A program made the position numbers and the translations under genes. Below the pieces are notes generated by a model. The model had not been told where the DNA came from. It did no database searches and worked only from the letters and a program-made list of their open reading frames with translations. This document shows, piece after piece, positions 17,812-27,587 of a DNA stretch of 64,000 nucleotides (positions are counted from its first letter, which is position 1; every line of letters starts with the position of its first letter). Source of the stretch: an uncultured Hyphomicrobiales bacterium (lineage in GTDB: Bacteria; Pseudomonadota; Alphaproteobacteria; Rhizobiales; Rhizobiaceae); the NCBI GenBank assembly GCA_943908365.1, contig CALTTH010000015.1, positions 1 to 64,000 of the forward strand, read 5' to 3'.

Positions 17812-19995
17812 ATGGACAATCCCAACGCAGCCGCGGGCAAGTGTCCCGTCGCCCATTCTTCCCCGCGTGGAAGAGGCAATCGTGACTGGTGGCCCGATCA
17901 GCTGGATATCCAGAAGCTTCACCAGCATTCCAGCCTGTCTGACCCGATGGGCAAGGACTTCGACTACGCGGAAGCGTTCAAGTCGCTCGACCTTGATGCC
18001 GTCAAGAACGATCTTCACGCGCTGATGACGGACTCCCAGGACTGGTGGCCAGCCGACTTCGGCCATTACGGCGGTCTCTTCGTTCGTATGGCCTGGCACA
18101 GCGCCGGTACCTATCGCATCACCGATGGCCGCGGCGGTGCCGGCATGGGCCAGCAGCGTTTTGCGCCCCTCAACAGCTGGCCGGACAATGCCAACCTCGA
18201 CAAGGCGCGTCGTCTTCTTTGGCCGATCAAGCAGAAGTACGGCAACAAGATTTCCTGGGCCGACCTGATGATCCTGACGGGCAATGTCGCGCTGGAATCC
18301 ATGGGCTTCAAGACCTTCGGTTTTGCAGGCGGTCGTGCAGACGTCTGGGAGCCGGAAGAGCTCTACTGGGGCCCGGAAGGCACATGGCTCGGCGATGAGC
18401 GTTACAGCGGCGAGCGCCAGCTCTCCGAACCGCTCGGCGCGGTTCAGATGGGTCTCATCTACGTCAACCCGGAAGGCCCGAACGGCAATCCCGATCCGGT
18501 TGCCGCAGCCCGCGACATCCGTGAGACCTTCGCCCGCATGGCGATGAATGACGAAGAAACTGTTGCTCTCATTGCAGGCGGCCACACCTTCGGCAAGACG
18601 CATGGTGCCGGCGACCCGTCGCTGATTGGCGCAGAGCCGGAAGGCGGCGCGCTTGAAGACCAGGGTCTCGGCTGGAAGAGCAAGTTCGGCACCGGCGTCG
18701 GCAAGGATGCCATTACCGGTGGACCGGAAGTCACCTGGACGCAGACGCCGACCCAGTGGAGCAACTTCTTCTTCGAAAACCTCTTCGGTTTCGAGTGGGA
18801 GCTGACCACAAGCCCGGCTGGTGCAAAGCAGTGGGTGGCGAAGAATGCAGAGCCATCCATTCCCGATGCGTTCGATCCTTCGAAGAAGAAGCTGCCAACC
18901 ATGCTGACGACAGACCTGTCGCTGCGCTTCGACCCGGAATATGAGAAGATTTCGCGTCGCTTCCTGGAGCATCCGGAGCAGTTTGCCGATGCTTTCGCTC
19001 GCGCATGGTTCAAGCTGACCCACCGCGACATGGGTCCGAAGGTTCGCTACCTTGGTCCGGAAGTTCCCGCAGAAGATCTGATCTGGCAGGACGTCGTTCC
19101 GGCTGTAAACCATCCGCTGATCGACGATCAGGACATTGCGGAGTTGAAGGCCAAGGTTCTGGCGACCGGTCTTTCGGTTCAGGAACTGGTGTCCACTGCC
19201 TGGGCGTCCGCCTCGTCCTTCCGTGGTTCGGACAAGCGTGGCGGTGCCAACGGTGCACGCATTCGCCTGGAGCCGCAGAAGCATTGGGAAGCCAATCAGC
19301 CTGAGCAACTGGCAAAGGTTCTCTCGGTTCTCGAAGGCGTCCAGCGTGACTTCAACGCGGCTCAGACGGGCGGCAAGCAGATCTCGCTTGCCGATCTCAT
19401 CGTGCTGGCGGGTGCTGCCGGAATCGAGAAGGCCGCGAAGGCTGGCGGACAGGATGTAACCGTACCGTTCACGCCTGGCCGCGCCGATGCCTCGCAGGAG
19501 CAGACCGATGTCGCCTCCTTCGCCGCACTCGAGCCACGCATCGATGGCTTCCGCAACTATGTCAACGAGAAGCGCCATCAGTTCATGAAGGCAGAGGAAG
19601 CACTGATCGACCGTGCGCACCTGCTGACCCTGACCGGTCCTGAAATGACGGCGCTCTTGGGTGGCCTTCGTGTTCTCAACGTCGGCAAGCCAGACCATGG
19701 CGTTTTCACCGATCGTCCCGAAGTTCTGACGAACGACTTCTTCGTCAACCTTCTCGACATGAGCACCCAGTGGGCTCCGGTGGCTGGCGAGAAAGGCATC
19801 TATGAGGGGCGTGACCGCAACAGCAACGAGGTGAAGTGGACCGGTACGCGCGTCGACCTGATCTTCGGTTCGCACTCGCAGCTGCGCGCCTTCGCCGAGG
19901 TCTATGCCTCCGCTGATGCCGGCCGCAAGTTCACCAAGGACTTCGTTGCTGCCTGGAACAAGGTGATGAACGCCGACCGCTTCGATCTCGTCTGA
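17812..19995 (+). CDS. katG: Catalase-peroxidase
   Basis: Bifunctional haem catalase-peroxidase of 727 residues that removes hydrogen peroxide. The distal haem motif RMAWHSAGTYR is near residue 88 and the proximal histidine motif AGGHTFGKTHGAG near residue 260. The tyrosine of the Met-Tyr-Trp adduct is in MGLIYVNPEG. Both the active N-terminal and the degenerate C-terminal peroxidase domains are present, so the protein is full length. It ends in a strong terminator and stands alone, so it is probably regulated by its own peroxide-responsive promoter. Confidence 0.98.
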   Translation: MDNPNAAAGKCPVAHSSPRGRGNRDWWPDQLDIQKLHQHSSLSDPMGKDFDYAEAFKSLDLDAVKNDLHALMTDSQDWWPADFGHYGGLFVRMAWHSAGTYRITDGRGGAGMGQQRFAPLNSWPDNANLDKARRLLWPIKQKYGNKISWADLMILTGNVALESMGFKTFGFAGGRADVWEPEELYWGPEGTWLGDERYSGERQLSEPLGAVQMGLIYVNPEGPNGNPDPVAAARDIRETFARMAMNDEETVALIAGGHTFGKTHGAGDPSLIGAEPEGGALEDQGLGWKSKFGTGVGKDAITGGPEVTWTQTPTQWSNFFFENLFGFEWELTTSPAGAKQWVAKNAEPSIPDAFDPSKKKLPTMLTTDLSLRFDPEYEKISRRFLEHPEQFADAFARAWFKLTHRDMGPKVRYLGPEVPAEDLIWQDVVPAVNHPLIDDQDIAELKAKVLATGLSVQELVSTAWASASSFRGSDKRGGANGARIRLEPQKHWEANQPEQLAKVLSVLEGVQRDFNAAQTGGKQISLADLIVLAGAAGIEKAAKAGGQDVTVPFTPGRADASQEQTDVASFAALEPRIDGFRNYVNEKRHQFMKAEEALIDRAHLLTLTGPEMTALLGGLRVLNVGKPDHGVFTDRPEVLTNDFFVNLLDMSTQWAPVAGEKGIYEGRDRNSNEVKWTGTRVDLIFGSHSQLRAFAEVYASADAGRKFTKDFVAAWNKVMNADRFDLV

Positions 19996-20019
19996 TTTCT
20001 GAAGCTGACACACAATGAA

Positions 20020-20050
20020 AGGGGCGCGATGAAAGTCGCGCCCCTTGTCG
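20020..20050 (+). terminator. Terminator of katG
   Basis: 10-base perfect inverted repeat (20020-20029 with 20036-20045) with a 6-base loop, followed by a T-rich stretch, 25 bases after the katG stop. Confidence 0.85.
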
Positions 20051-20051
20051 T

Positions 20052-20150
20052 TTAAAGCGCCGTACGTCCTATTGGGCGTACAAAGGACGCTTTACCTTCT
20101 TGAATCGACGAATCGTGCTTTCCGAAAATCGAGTCCGATTTTCGGGCCGA
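20052..20150. repeat. Rhizobial-type intergenic palindromes
   Basis: Two nested palindromic elements. AAAGCG ... GTACG ... CGTAC ... CGCTTT occupies roughly 20052-20094. CGAAAATCG-AGTC-CGATTTTCG is near 20121-20143, inside a GTGCTTTCC context. Such elements recur between genes in Agrobacterium and Rhizobium genomes. The identification as a dispersed repeat is from memory; only one copy of each is in this window. Confidence 0.55.
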
Positions 20151-20170
20151 TGCTGTAGCCTGAAAACAGA

Positions 20171-20199
20171 AAGGCCACCCGCACTCGACGGGTGGCCTT
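20171..20199 (-). terminator. Terminator of the TRAP binding-protein gene
   Basis: 11-base perfect inverted repeat (20171-20181 with 20189-20199) just after the minus-strand gene stop at 20222, with a T-rich run in the minus-strand direction. Confidence 0.8.
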
Positions 20200-20221
20200 C
20201 ATAGACATTGCACAGATGAAG

Positions 20222-21325
20222 CTAAAGCGTGCCGTTGCGCTGCTGGATCATCATGTAGGTGTCATAGGTGTATTCGGCGATCTGCGCCCAGAGATAGGCA
20301 TCCTTCTTGAAGGCCTGCTGGCTCTCGTAGATCGTCTTGAAGTCCGGGTTCACCGAGGAAATGCCGGCATAGGTTTCGACCGCTGCCTTGTGGCAGACAT
20401 CGAGGATTTCCTGGCTGAACGGGCGAAGGATCGCGCCTTGAGCCACGAGTTCCTTGAGCGCCTTCGGGTTCTGCGCGTCGTAGCGCTCCAGCATGTAGGC
20501 GTTACCCGCGGCGCAGGCGTCTTTCAGGATGCGCTTGTAGTTTTCCGGCAGGCTGTTGTACTTCTCGAGATTGATGAAGGCGTGAACCGCGGGGCCACCC
20601 TCCCACCAGGCGGGATAGTAGTAATATTTGGCGACCTTATAGAAGCCGAGCTTCTGGTCGTCATAAGGGCCGACAAATTCGGTGGCGTCGATCGTGCCCT
20701 TTTCAAGGGCGGCATAAACATCACCGCCGGCAATCTGCTGCGGCGTGACGCCAACCTTCTGCATGACCTGGCCGGCAAGTCCGGCGATACGCATCTTCAG
20801 ACCCTTCAGGTCATCGATGGTGTTGATTTCCTTGCGGAACCAGCCACCCATCTGCGCGCCGGTATTGCCGAGCAGCATGGAATAGATGTTGTGCTTGGCG
20901 AAAAACGCGTTCATCAGATCGTTGCCGCCAGCCTGATTGAACCAGGCATTGGTCTGGCGGGCGTTGAGGCCGAAGGGAATGGCGGTTCCAAGTGCGAAAG
21001 TCGGATCTTTGCCGACATAGTAATAGGAGCAGGTATGGGCCATCTCGACCGTTCCGGCGCTGACGGCATCTGCCGCCTGGAGCGCCGGGACGATTTCACC
21101 GCCGGCAAAATGCTGGATGACGAAGTTGCCGCCCGAAGCTTCTTTCACATGATCGGCAACAAGCTGACCCGCGCCGAAAAGAATATCCAGCCCCTTGGTG
21201 AAGGAGGAGGTCATGCGCCATGTAATCTGAGGGTTTTCCTGCGCGATAGCCGGTGCTGCGAGGGCTGCTGCTGTAACGCCTGCGCCTGCTGCGCCCGCGT
21301 TTCTGATAAACGATCTGCGATCCAT
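20222..21325 (-). CDS. TRAP transporter substrate-binding protein, DctP family
   Basis: Periplasmic receptor of 367 residues for a tripartite ATP-independent transporter. The N-terminus is a twin-arginine signal (MDRRSFIRNAGAAGAG, cleavage after PAIA). The body shows ITWRMTSSFTKGLDILFGAG and MRIAGLAGQVMQKVGVTPQQI, typical of the DctP7/TakP-like group that binds 2-oxo or hydroxy acids. No small or large TRAP permease gene is adjacent, so the partner is elsewhere. The ATG at 21325 was chosen because it starts the TAT signal; the frame is open further upstream. Confidence 0.9.
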   Translation of the reverse strand: MDRRSFIRNAGAAGAGVTAAALAAPAIAQENPQITWRMTSSFTKGLDILFGAGQLVADHVKEASGGNFVIQHFAGGEIVPALQAADAVSAGTVEMAHTCSYYYVGKDPTFALGTAIPFGLNARQTNAWFNQAGGNDLMNAFFAKHNIYSMLLGNTGAQMGGWFRKEINTIDDLKGLKMRIAGLAGQVMQKVGVTPQQIAGGDVYAALEKGTIDATEFVGPYDDQKLGFYKVAKYYYYPAWWEGGPAVHAFINLEKYNSLPENYKRILKDACAAGNAYMLERYDAQNPKALKELVAQGAILRPFSQEILDVCHKAAVETYAGISSVNPDFKTIYESQQAFKKDAYLWAQIAEYTYDTYMMIQQRNGTL

Positions 21326-21471
21326 CACTGATTGCCTTGACTGAAGCTTCGGCGAACCGCTTGGTACGCCTCCCGCCGATGTAATAACCACGTCCGATTG
21401 CAGCCTTCAAGACAATAGTGGTGATATTTCGGCCAGCCTTGGGTAACCTCAAGTTGAGATCGGCAAATCCG

Positions 21472-21936
21472 TCAGATGCCGCGTGCCGGATCGTCGAAGG
21501 CGGGGTTGTAGAAGAGCGAGAGTGTCAGACTTCTGGCAATGCGGTCGGCGGTCTGCATGAACCATTCATGCGCTTGCCCGGTAGGCGCGATCTCATCCAG
21601 CGTCTGCGAAAACAATGTCAGCCATTGCGGAAAAAGATCGGCGCTCATGCCGCCGACACCCATATGCGCCTGGACCGGCTTTCCGCCATAGGCGCCGGTC
21701 TTGAATGCGACGGAAGACCAGAAGCTCTTCATCTTTTCCATGTGCTCCGGCCAGCGGCCTGGAAGCCGGTTGTCGAAGACAGGTCCGAGCATGTCATGCG
21801 CACGGACACGCTCGTAAAAGGTCTCGACCAGTCTGGAAATAAATGCCGCATCGACACCCATGCGGGCCATATCCCTTTCGGCGCGTTCCTGCATTGCCGC
21901 GCTGTGGGCCGCTCTTGCTGGAATGTCTTCACTCAT
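21472..21936 (-). CDS. Group III truncated haemoglobin
   Basis: Small haem globin of 154 residues. The helical pattern and FISRLVETFYERVRAHDMLGPVF, HMEKMKSFWSSVAFKTGAYGG and AHMGVGGMSADLFPQWLTLF match class III (P-type) truncated haemoglobins, whose function (oxygen or NO chemistry, redox) is not settled. The proximal histidine is likely in AHMGV. It stands between the TRAP binding-protein gene and the divergent cpdR. Confidence 0.88.
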   Translation of the reverse strand: MSEDIPARAAHSAAMQERAERDMARMGVDAAFISRLVETFYERVRAHDMLGPVFDNRLPGRWPEHMEKMKSFWSSVAFKTGAYGGKPVQAHMGVGGMSADLFPQWLTLFSQTLDEIAPTGQAHEWFMQTADRIARSLTLSLFYNPAFDDPARGI

Positions 21937-22084
21937 CAGTTATCGGGTCTGCCTTGGATGGGGTGGAACGCATTGTGGCATGGGTTGTTAACCATGCCAC
22001 CGGTGGCCTCGTCGTCATTTACTTATTGCAAAGGGAAATGACCGAGTTTGGGCTCGCTGGAATGAATACCAGGAGCAATGGAAG

Positions 22085-22444
22085 ATGGCCAGAATTCTCA
22101 TTACCGAAGACGAAGACGCTCTGCGTACGTTTGTCGCCCGGGCACTTCGCCTGGATGGACACGAAACCCATGAGGCCGCCGATGGCGAGCAGGGGTTCGA
22201 AAAACTGAGCGAACAGGATTTCGATCTTCTCCTGTCCGATATCCGCATGCCGGTGATGGACGGGATCGAACTGGCGCATCGTGCCTCGACGCAATATCCC
22301 AACCTCAAAATCCTGCTGATGACGGGATATGCCGAACAGCGTGAGCGGGCGGACGACCTCGTTACCAAGATCATCGACGTCGTTCCCAAGCCCTTCGCAC
22401 TGCCGGATATCCGCCTTGCCGTGGCTCGCGCTCTCGCGGCCTGA
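22085..22444 (+). CDS. cpdR: CpdR-type single-domain response regulator
   Basis: Stand-alone receiver domain of 119 residues. The acidic pair is ITEDEDALR, the phosphoacceptor aspartate is in LLLSDIRMPVMDG, the threonine in ILLMTGYAE, and the lysine in VVPKPF. Sequence and length match CpdR, which in its unphosphorylated form directs ClpXP to the cell pole and promotes proteolysis of CtrA and other targets in alphaproteobacteria. It is monocistronic with GGAAG before the ATG. Confidence 0.9.
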   Translation: MARILITEDEDALRTFVARALRLDGHETHEAADGEQGFEKLSEQDFDLLLSDIRMPVMDGIELAHRASTQYPNLKILLMTGYAEQRERADDLVTKIIDVVPKPFALPDIRLAVARALAA

Positions 22445-22745
22445 TCAGACAGCGGACACACTGCGCGATGGGTTCGCGAACCTGTCGCTTCTGCGGCTTT
22501 CGCCGTCTGCCTGAAGCAGGACGCAGTATTTTGCATGCGCAACTGCCGCATGCTCTTTAAAGGCATGAAAACACCCACCATATTCTTGCTAAGCAAGCCG
22601 CGGCGATCAAACGCGCCAAGGCTTCGCGGCACTTGCAAATCCAAGATGTGAGATGCCGAAAAGGGGTCTGCCGCTTACGGGGGCTCCAATCCCAACGTTC
22701 CGATCTGTGCCGAAAGCGGGCAGGCCGGCAAAGGAGGCTATGAAT
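22445..22745. other. Intergenic region upstream of clpB
   Basis: About 300 bases with no convincing gene. It ends with AAAGGAGG, the ribosome site that places the clpB start at 22746 rather than the closer ATG at 22740. CCATAT at 22578-22583 resembles a heat-shock -10 element, but I see no well-spaced CTTG -35, so a sigma-32 promoter is only a possibility. Confidence 0.35.
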
Positions 22746-25364
22746 ATGAACATTGAAAAATACTCAGAGCGGGTCCGCGGATTTCTTCAATCCGCCCAGA
22801 CCTATGCGCTGGCGCAAAACCACCAGCAGTTCGCAGCCGAGCATGTGCTCAAGGCGCTGCTCGATGACGACCAGGGTATGGCGTCCTCGCTGATCGAGCG
22901 CGCAGGTGGCGATGCAAAGGAAGCGCGGCTTGCCAATGATGCGGCGCTGGCCAAATTGCCCAAGGTTTCCGGCGGCAATGGCGGCCTCTCGCTGACAGCG
23001 CCGCTTGCGAAGGTCTTTGCGACCGCTGAAGACGTGTCGAAAAAGGCAGGCGATAGTTTCGTGACCGTCGAGCGGTTGCTTCAGGCGCTGGCGATCGAGA
23101 CCTCTGCGTCCACCTCCTCGTCGCTCAAGAAGGCGGGCGTGACGGCGCAGGCACTCAATCAGGCGATCAATGATATCCGCAAGGGCCGCACGGCCGACAG
23201 CGCCAATGCCGAACAGGGCTTTGATGCGCTGAAGAAATTCGCCCGTGATCTGACGGAGGAAGCGCGCGAAGGCAAGCTCGACCCCGTCATCGGTCGTGAT
23301 GATGAAATTCGCCGCACGATCCAGGTTCTGTCGCGCCGCACCAAGAACAACCCCGTGCTGATCGGTGAACCGGGCGTCGGTAAGACGGCCATCGCCGAAG
23401 GTCTGGCGTTGCGCATCATCAATGGCGACGTGCCGGAAAGCTTGAAAGACAAGAAGCTGATGGCGCTCGACATGGGCGCGCTGATTGCCGGTGCGAAGTA
23501 TCGCGGTGAGTTCGAGGAACGTCTGAAGGCTGTGCTGAATGAGGTTCAGGCAGAAGCGGGTGGAATCATCCTCTTCATCGATGAGATGCACACGCTGGTT
23601 GGTGCCGGTAAGGCGGATGGCGCGATGGATGCTTCCAACCTCCTGAAGCCTGCTCTTGCCCGTGGCGAGCTTCACTGCGTCGGTGCAACCACGCTCGATG
23701 AATATCGCAAGCATGTGGAAAAGGATCCGGCACTTGCCCGTCGCTTCCAGCCGGTTCTGGTTGACGAGCCGACGGTCGAGGACACGATCTCGATCCTGCG
23801 CGGTCTGAAAGAAAAATACGAGCAGCATCACAAGGTCCGTATCTCGGATTCGGCCCTGGTTGCGGCTGCGACGCTTTCGAACCGCTACATCACCGATCGC
23901 TTCCTGCCGGACAAGGCCATCGACCTGATGGACGAAGCCGCATCGCGTCTTCGCATGCAGGTGGACTCCAAGCCGGAAGAGCTGGACGAACTGGATCGTC
24001 GCATCATCCAGCTCAAGATCGAGCGCGAAGCCTTGAAGCAGGAGACAGATGCGTCTTCGGCCGACCGGCTGAAGAAGCTTGAGGATGAGCTGACCGATAC
24101 GGAGGAAAAGGCGGATGCCCTGACGGCCCGTTGGCAGGCGGAAAAGCAGAAGCTCGGACATGCTGCGGATCTGAAGAAGCAGCTCGACGAAGCACGTAAC
24201 GAATTGGCGATTGCCCAGCGCAACGGTCAGTTCCAGCGTGCCGGTGAGTTGACCTATGGCATCATTCCAGGCCTGGAAAAGGAACTGGCGACGGCGGAAG
24301 AGCGCGACAGCAACGGTGCCGCCTCCATGGTGCAGGAAGTGGTGACGGCGGACAATATTGCCCATGTCGTCTCCCGCTGGACGGGCATTCCCGTCGACAG
24401 GATGCTGGAAGGTCAGCGCGAGAAGCTGCTGCGCATGGAAGACGAACTCGGCAAGTCCGTGGTCGGCCAGGGCGAAGCGGTTCAGGCCGTGTCGAAGGCG
24501 GTGCGCCGTGCACGTGCCGGTCTTCAGGACCCGAACCGTCCGATCGGCTCCTTCATCTTCCTCGGCCCGACGGGCGTGGGTAAGACGGAGCTGACCAAGG
24601 CGCTGGCGCGCTTCCTCTTCGACGACGAAACCGCGATGGTTCGCCTCGACATGTCGGAATATATGGAGAAGCACTCCGTTGCCCGGTTGATCGGTGCGCC
24701 TCCCGGCTATGTCGGCTATGAAGAGGGCGGTGCTCTGACGGAAGCGGTTCGCCGCCGTCCGTACCAGGTCGTGCTGTTCGATGAGATCGAAAAGGCGCAT
24801 CCGGACGTCTTCAACGTCCTGTTGCAGGTGCTGGATGATGGCCGTCTGACCGACGGCCAGGGCCGCACCGTCGATTTCAAGAACACCATCATCATCATGA
24901 CCTCGAACCTCGGTTCGGAGTTCCTGACGCAGATGGGCGACAGCGACACGGTAGATTCGGTCCGCGAAATGGTGATGGAGCGCGTGCGCGGTCACTTCCG
25001 CCCCGAATTCCTCAACCGTATCGACGACATCATCCTCTTCCATCGCCTGCATCGCGATGAGATGGGTGCGATTGTCGATATCCAGCTTCGCCGCCTCGTT
25101 TCGCTGCTCAGCGATCGCAAGGTGACGCTCGACCTGGACGAGGATGCCCGGATCTGGCTTGCCAACAAGGGTTACGACCCTGCCTATGGTGCACGCCCGT
25201 TGAAGCGTGTCATTCAGAAGTCCGTTCAGGACAGGCTGGCCGAGATGATCCTGGGTGGCGAGGTTCCTGATGGTTCTACCGTCAAGGTGACCTCCGGTAC
25301 CGACAGACTGCTTTTCAAGGTCAAGCAGCCATCTGCGCATGATGGCGTGGCAGACGCCGCCTGA
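22746..25364 (+). CDS. clpB: ATP-dependent protein disaggregase ClpB
   Basis: AAA+ chaperone of 872 residues that works with DnaK to rescue aggregated proteins. The order is the N-terminal Clp domain (from MNIEKYSERVRGFL), the first AAA module with Walker A GEPGVGKT and Walker B FIDEMHTLVG, the coiled-coil middle domain around residues 410-520 (rich in E/K/L heptads), the second AAA module with GPTGVGKT and LFDEIEKAHPDV, and a C-terminal D2-small domain. The middle domain distinguishes it from ClpA. A strong terminator follows. Confidence 0.97.
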   Translation: MNIEKYSERVRGFLQSAQTYALAQNHQQFAAEHVLKALLDDDQGMASSLIERAGGDAKEARLANDAALAKLPKVSGGNGGLSLTAPLAKVFATAEDVSKKAGDSFVTVERLLQALAIETSASTSSSLKKAGVTAQALNQAINDIRKGRTADSANAEQGFDALKKFARDLTEEAREGKLDPVIGRDDEIRRTIQVLSRRTKNNPVLIGEPGVGKTAIAEGLALRIINGDVPESLKDKKLMALDMGALIAGAKYRGEFEERLKAVLNEVQAEAGGIILFIDEMHTLVGAGKADGAMDASNLLKPALARGELHCVGATTLDEYRKHVEKDPALARRFQPVLVDEPTVEDTISILRGLKEKYEQHHKVRISDSALVAAATLSNRYITDRFLPDKAIDLMDEAASRLRMQVDSKPEELDELDRRIIQLKIEREALKQETDASSADRLKKLEDELTDTEEKADALTARWQAEKQKLGHAADLKKQLDEARNELAIAQRNGQFQRAGELTYGIIPGLEKELATAEERDSNGAASMVQEVVTADNIAHVVSRWTGIPVDRMLEGQREKLLRMEDELGKSVVGQGEAVQAVSKAVRRARAGLQDPNRPIGSFIFLGPTGVGKTELTKALARFLFDDETAMVRLDMSEYMEKHSVARLIGAPPGYVGYEEGGALTEAVRRRPYQVVLFDEIEKAHPDVFNVLLQVLDDGRLTDGQGRTVDFKNTIIIMTSNLGSEFLTQMGDSDTVDSVREMVMERVRGHFRPEFLNRIDDIILFHRLHRDEMGAIVDIQLRRLVSLLSDRKVTLDLDEDARIWLANKGYDPAYGARPLKRVIQKSVQDRLAEMILGGEVPDGSTVKVTSGTDRLLFKVKQPSAHDGVADAA

Positions 25365-25372
25365 TTTGATTA

Positions 25373-25397
25373 AGGGCTCCTTCGGGAGCCCTTTTTA
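25373..25397 (+). terminator. Terminator of clpB
   Basis: Perfect 8-base stem (25373-25380 with 25385-25392) closed by a TTCG tetraloop and followed by a T-run; a textbook intrinsic terminator. Confidence 0.92.
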
Positions 25398-25428
25398 GTT
25401 GTTGCGGTTTTATCGAGAAGAGACAGAC

Positions 25429-25974
25429 TTACTCTGCGTCACCAGTGACGACGCCGACGAAAGGCAATTCGCGGAAGGCATAGGCCACATCCATGCCGTA
25501 GCCGACAACGAAGTAGTCCGGGCATTCGAAGCCGACGAAATCAGCCTCCAGATCTTCCTTGCGCTTGACCTTCTTGTCCAGCAGCACGGCGATGGAGACG
25601 TTGCGGGCGCCCCGCTCGAAAAGCAATTCCTTGGCAAAACGCAGCGTGCGACCGGATTCGAGAATATCGTCGATCAGAAGAACATCGCGGTCCTTCACGT
25701 CGCTGTCGATATCCTTGACGATCTTGACGCCTTGCGAAACGGTGCCGGTGCCGTAGCTGGAAAGCGTGATGAATTCGACTTCCGGGGCAAGGCCGCTGTC
25801 GTGCAGCGCGCGGATGAGGTCGGCAGCGAAAATGAAGGAGCCCTTCAACACCGCAATGACCAGCAGGTCCTTTGTCGGGCCCTGGGCGATGTGCTTTGCC
25901 ATGTCGCGGTTGCGCTCGGCGATCTGGTCGGCGGTGTAAAGCGGCTCGATGTTTTTTCCACGAACGACGGGCAT
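25429..25974 (-). CDS. hpt: Hypoxanthine phosphoribosyltransferase
   Basis: Purine-salvage enzyme of 181 residues that converts hypoxanthine and guanine with PRPP to nucleotides. The PRPP-binding loop is VLLIDDILESGRTL, and an earlier loop is VLKGSFIFAADLIR. The ATG at 25974 has GGAG just upstream and gives the normal length; the open frame to 26136 has no similarity to the family. It follows the DUF3426-like gene on the same strand. Confidence 0.94.
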   Translation of the reverse strand: MPVVRGKNIEPLYTADQIAERNRDMAKHIAQGPTKDLLVIAVLKGSFIFAADLIRALHDSGLAPEVEFITLSSYGTGTVSQGVKIVKDIDSDVKDRDVLLIDDILESGRTLRFAKELLFERGARNVSIAVLLDKKVKRKEDLEADFVGFECPDYFVVGYGMDVAYAFRELPFVGVVTGDAE

Positions 25975-26047
25975 TGTGTCTCCTGCATTGCTTCGCAGCC
26001 AGACAGAACCTGCCGGCGGATGAAATGAAGGGGCTGCGGTAGCACAG

Positions 26048-26725
26048 TCAGCGGGCGGAAGCATCCGTTTCGATAAAGGAAAGCTTGATTTCTGGCGTTT
26101 TTCCACCGGGATGGCGCAGTTTTGCCGAGAAGCCATGGCTCTGGCCGGGACCGATCTCGGTGATGGGCGGCTCGATCAGCATGCTGGCGACCTTCTCTCC
26201 CTTGGCGGCGAAAAGATCGGCGCGGATGGACGGAATCTCCTGAACGTTGTCGGTTCTGTTGTCGACAATGCCGTTGATGACCAGGACTTCCATCCCGCCA
26301 GCATCCTGCGGGGTGATGCTGATATGCGAGATGGCAAGTGGCTCAGGCGGGGCCTCAACGGCCTGTCTTTCCGTTGGAAGCACGGAAAATCCACCGGACA
26401 TGAAGAACACGCCGACGGCTGCAGCTGCAACGACAGCCGAATAGCCGTCGACCGAAAGCGAGGAAAGCTTGCGATCGATCCATGCGATCATCGCCTGAAA
26501 TGTCTCGAGCGCACCGACAGTCCTGCGCTTGCCTTGTTGATAAGCCGTGCGTCGATTGTCGTTTCCGTAGTCACGAAAGACCGTTTCCTTTACGGTCACG
26601 AAGTCGGCGTCGATCGTTTCCTGTCGCGTCACGGCTCTTGTCTTTGGCCGGGTAGCAGGCGCATCTGGCATCAAAAGGTCGTAATCATGTGCCGATTGTT
26701 TGCGAAATGGACGGAACATAGCCAT
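26048..26725 (-). CDS. Conserved single-pass membrane protein, DUF3426-like
   Basis: Protein of 225 residues with a basic cytoplasmic N-terminus, one membrane helix near residues 93-113 (YSAVVAAAAVGVFFMSGG) and a periplasmic C-terminal domain. That domain, with EVLVINGIVDNRTDNVQEIPSIRADL and IGPGQSHGFSAKLRHPGG, resembles the immunoglobulin-like DUF3426 fold. The zinc-ribbon found in many relatives is missing from the N-terminus. It is divergent from ftsE, a conserved rhizobial arrangement. The function is unknown; a role in cell-envelope or division stress is a guess. Confidence 0.65.
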   Translation of the reverse strand: MAMFRPFRKQSAHDYDLLMPDAPATRPKTRAVTRQETIDADFVTVKETVFRDYGNDNRRTAYQQGKRRTVGALETFQAMIAWIDRKLSSLSVDGYSAVVAAAAVGVFFMSGGFSVLPTERQAVEAPPEPLAISHISITPQDAGGMEVLVINGIVDNRTDNVQEIPSIRADLFAAKGEKVASMLIEPPITEIGPGQSHGFSAKLRHPGGKTPEIKLSFIETDASAR

Positions 26726-26927
26726 GAAGTTCCCTTGGTCAGTTTTTCAGCCCGAGTTCACCCCGGGCATTGAAAGGAATCTTGACCAGTCGTAAATTTA
26801 ATTGGTTAACGCTTCGCAAAGATCGACTGCGTCGAGCCGCGTTTCCCGCCGTTTGCGGGCAAAAAGCGGCAGGGCGGAGATTTGAAGACGCTCAAGCGGA
26901 TCGGAAAAGAAAGAGACTCGAAAAGCG

Positions 26928-27587
26928 TTGATCCATTTCGAAAATGTCGGGCTGCGTTACGGCATGGGCCCGGAAATCTTGAGGGACATGACCTTCGATA
27001 TTCCCAAGGGGTCCTTTCAGTTCCTGACCGGGCCGTCCGGTGCGGGCAAGACGACGCTTCTGCGCCTGCTGCTCATGTCGCTGCAGCCGACGCGCGGTCA
27101 TATCCGCATGTTCAACCGCGACATCTCGCGTATACCCAGAAGCGAGCTTCCGATGCTGCGTCGGCGCGTCGGCATCGTCTTTCAGGATTTTCGCCTCCTT
27201 GATCATCTGACCACTTATGAGAATGTCGCTTTGCCTTTGCGTGTCCGCGGCAAGGAAGAAAGCGCCTATCGCAACGATGTCATCGAGCTTTTGAAGTGGG
27301 TCGGTCTGGGAGAGCGGGTCAACGTTCTGCCTGCCATTCTTTCGGGCGGCGAAAAACAGCGTGCCGCGATCGCCCGCGCGCTGATGGACCAGCCGGAAAT
27401 CCTGTTGGCCGACGAGCCGACCGGTAACGTCGATCCTCCCATGGCCAAGCGGCTGCTCAATCTCTTTCTGGAACTCAACCGGCTGGGCACCGCCGTCGTC
27501 ATCGCCACGCACGATTTTGGCTTGATGGATCAGGTGGATGCGCGCCGAATGATCCTGACTGAAGGGCGGCTCGACATCTATGAATGA
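26928..27587 (+). CDS. ftsE: Cell division ATP-binding protein FtsE
   Basis: ABC ATPase of 219 residues that with FtsX controls peptidoglycan hydrolases at the division septum. It starts at a TTG codon giving the canonical MIHFENVGLRYG. Walker A is GPSGAGKTT, the signature LSGGEKQRAAIARAL, Walker B LLADEPTGNVD, and the H-loop ATHDF. Its end overlaps ftsX by 8 bases, so the two are co-translated. Confidence 0.93.
   Translation: MIHFENVGLRYGMGPEILRDMTFDIPKGSFQFLTGPSGAGKTTLLRLLLMSLQPTRGHIRMFNRDISRIPRSELPMLRRRVGIVFQDFRLLDHLTTYENVALPLRVRGKEESAYRNDVIELLKWVGLGERVNVLPAILSGGEKQRAAIARALMDQPEILLADEPTGNVDPPMAKRLLNLFLELNRLGTAVVIATHDFGLMDQVDARRMILTEGRLDIYE

Noticed and set aside
17812..20013. Long open frames opposite katG, clpB, acrB and cobT
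   Set aside because: They mirror strongly conserved genes in GC-rich sequence and have no domain features; they are shadows.
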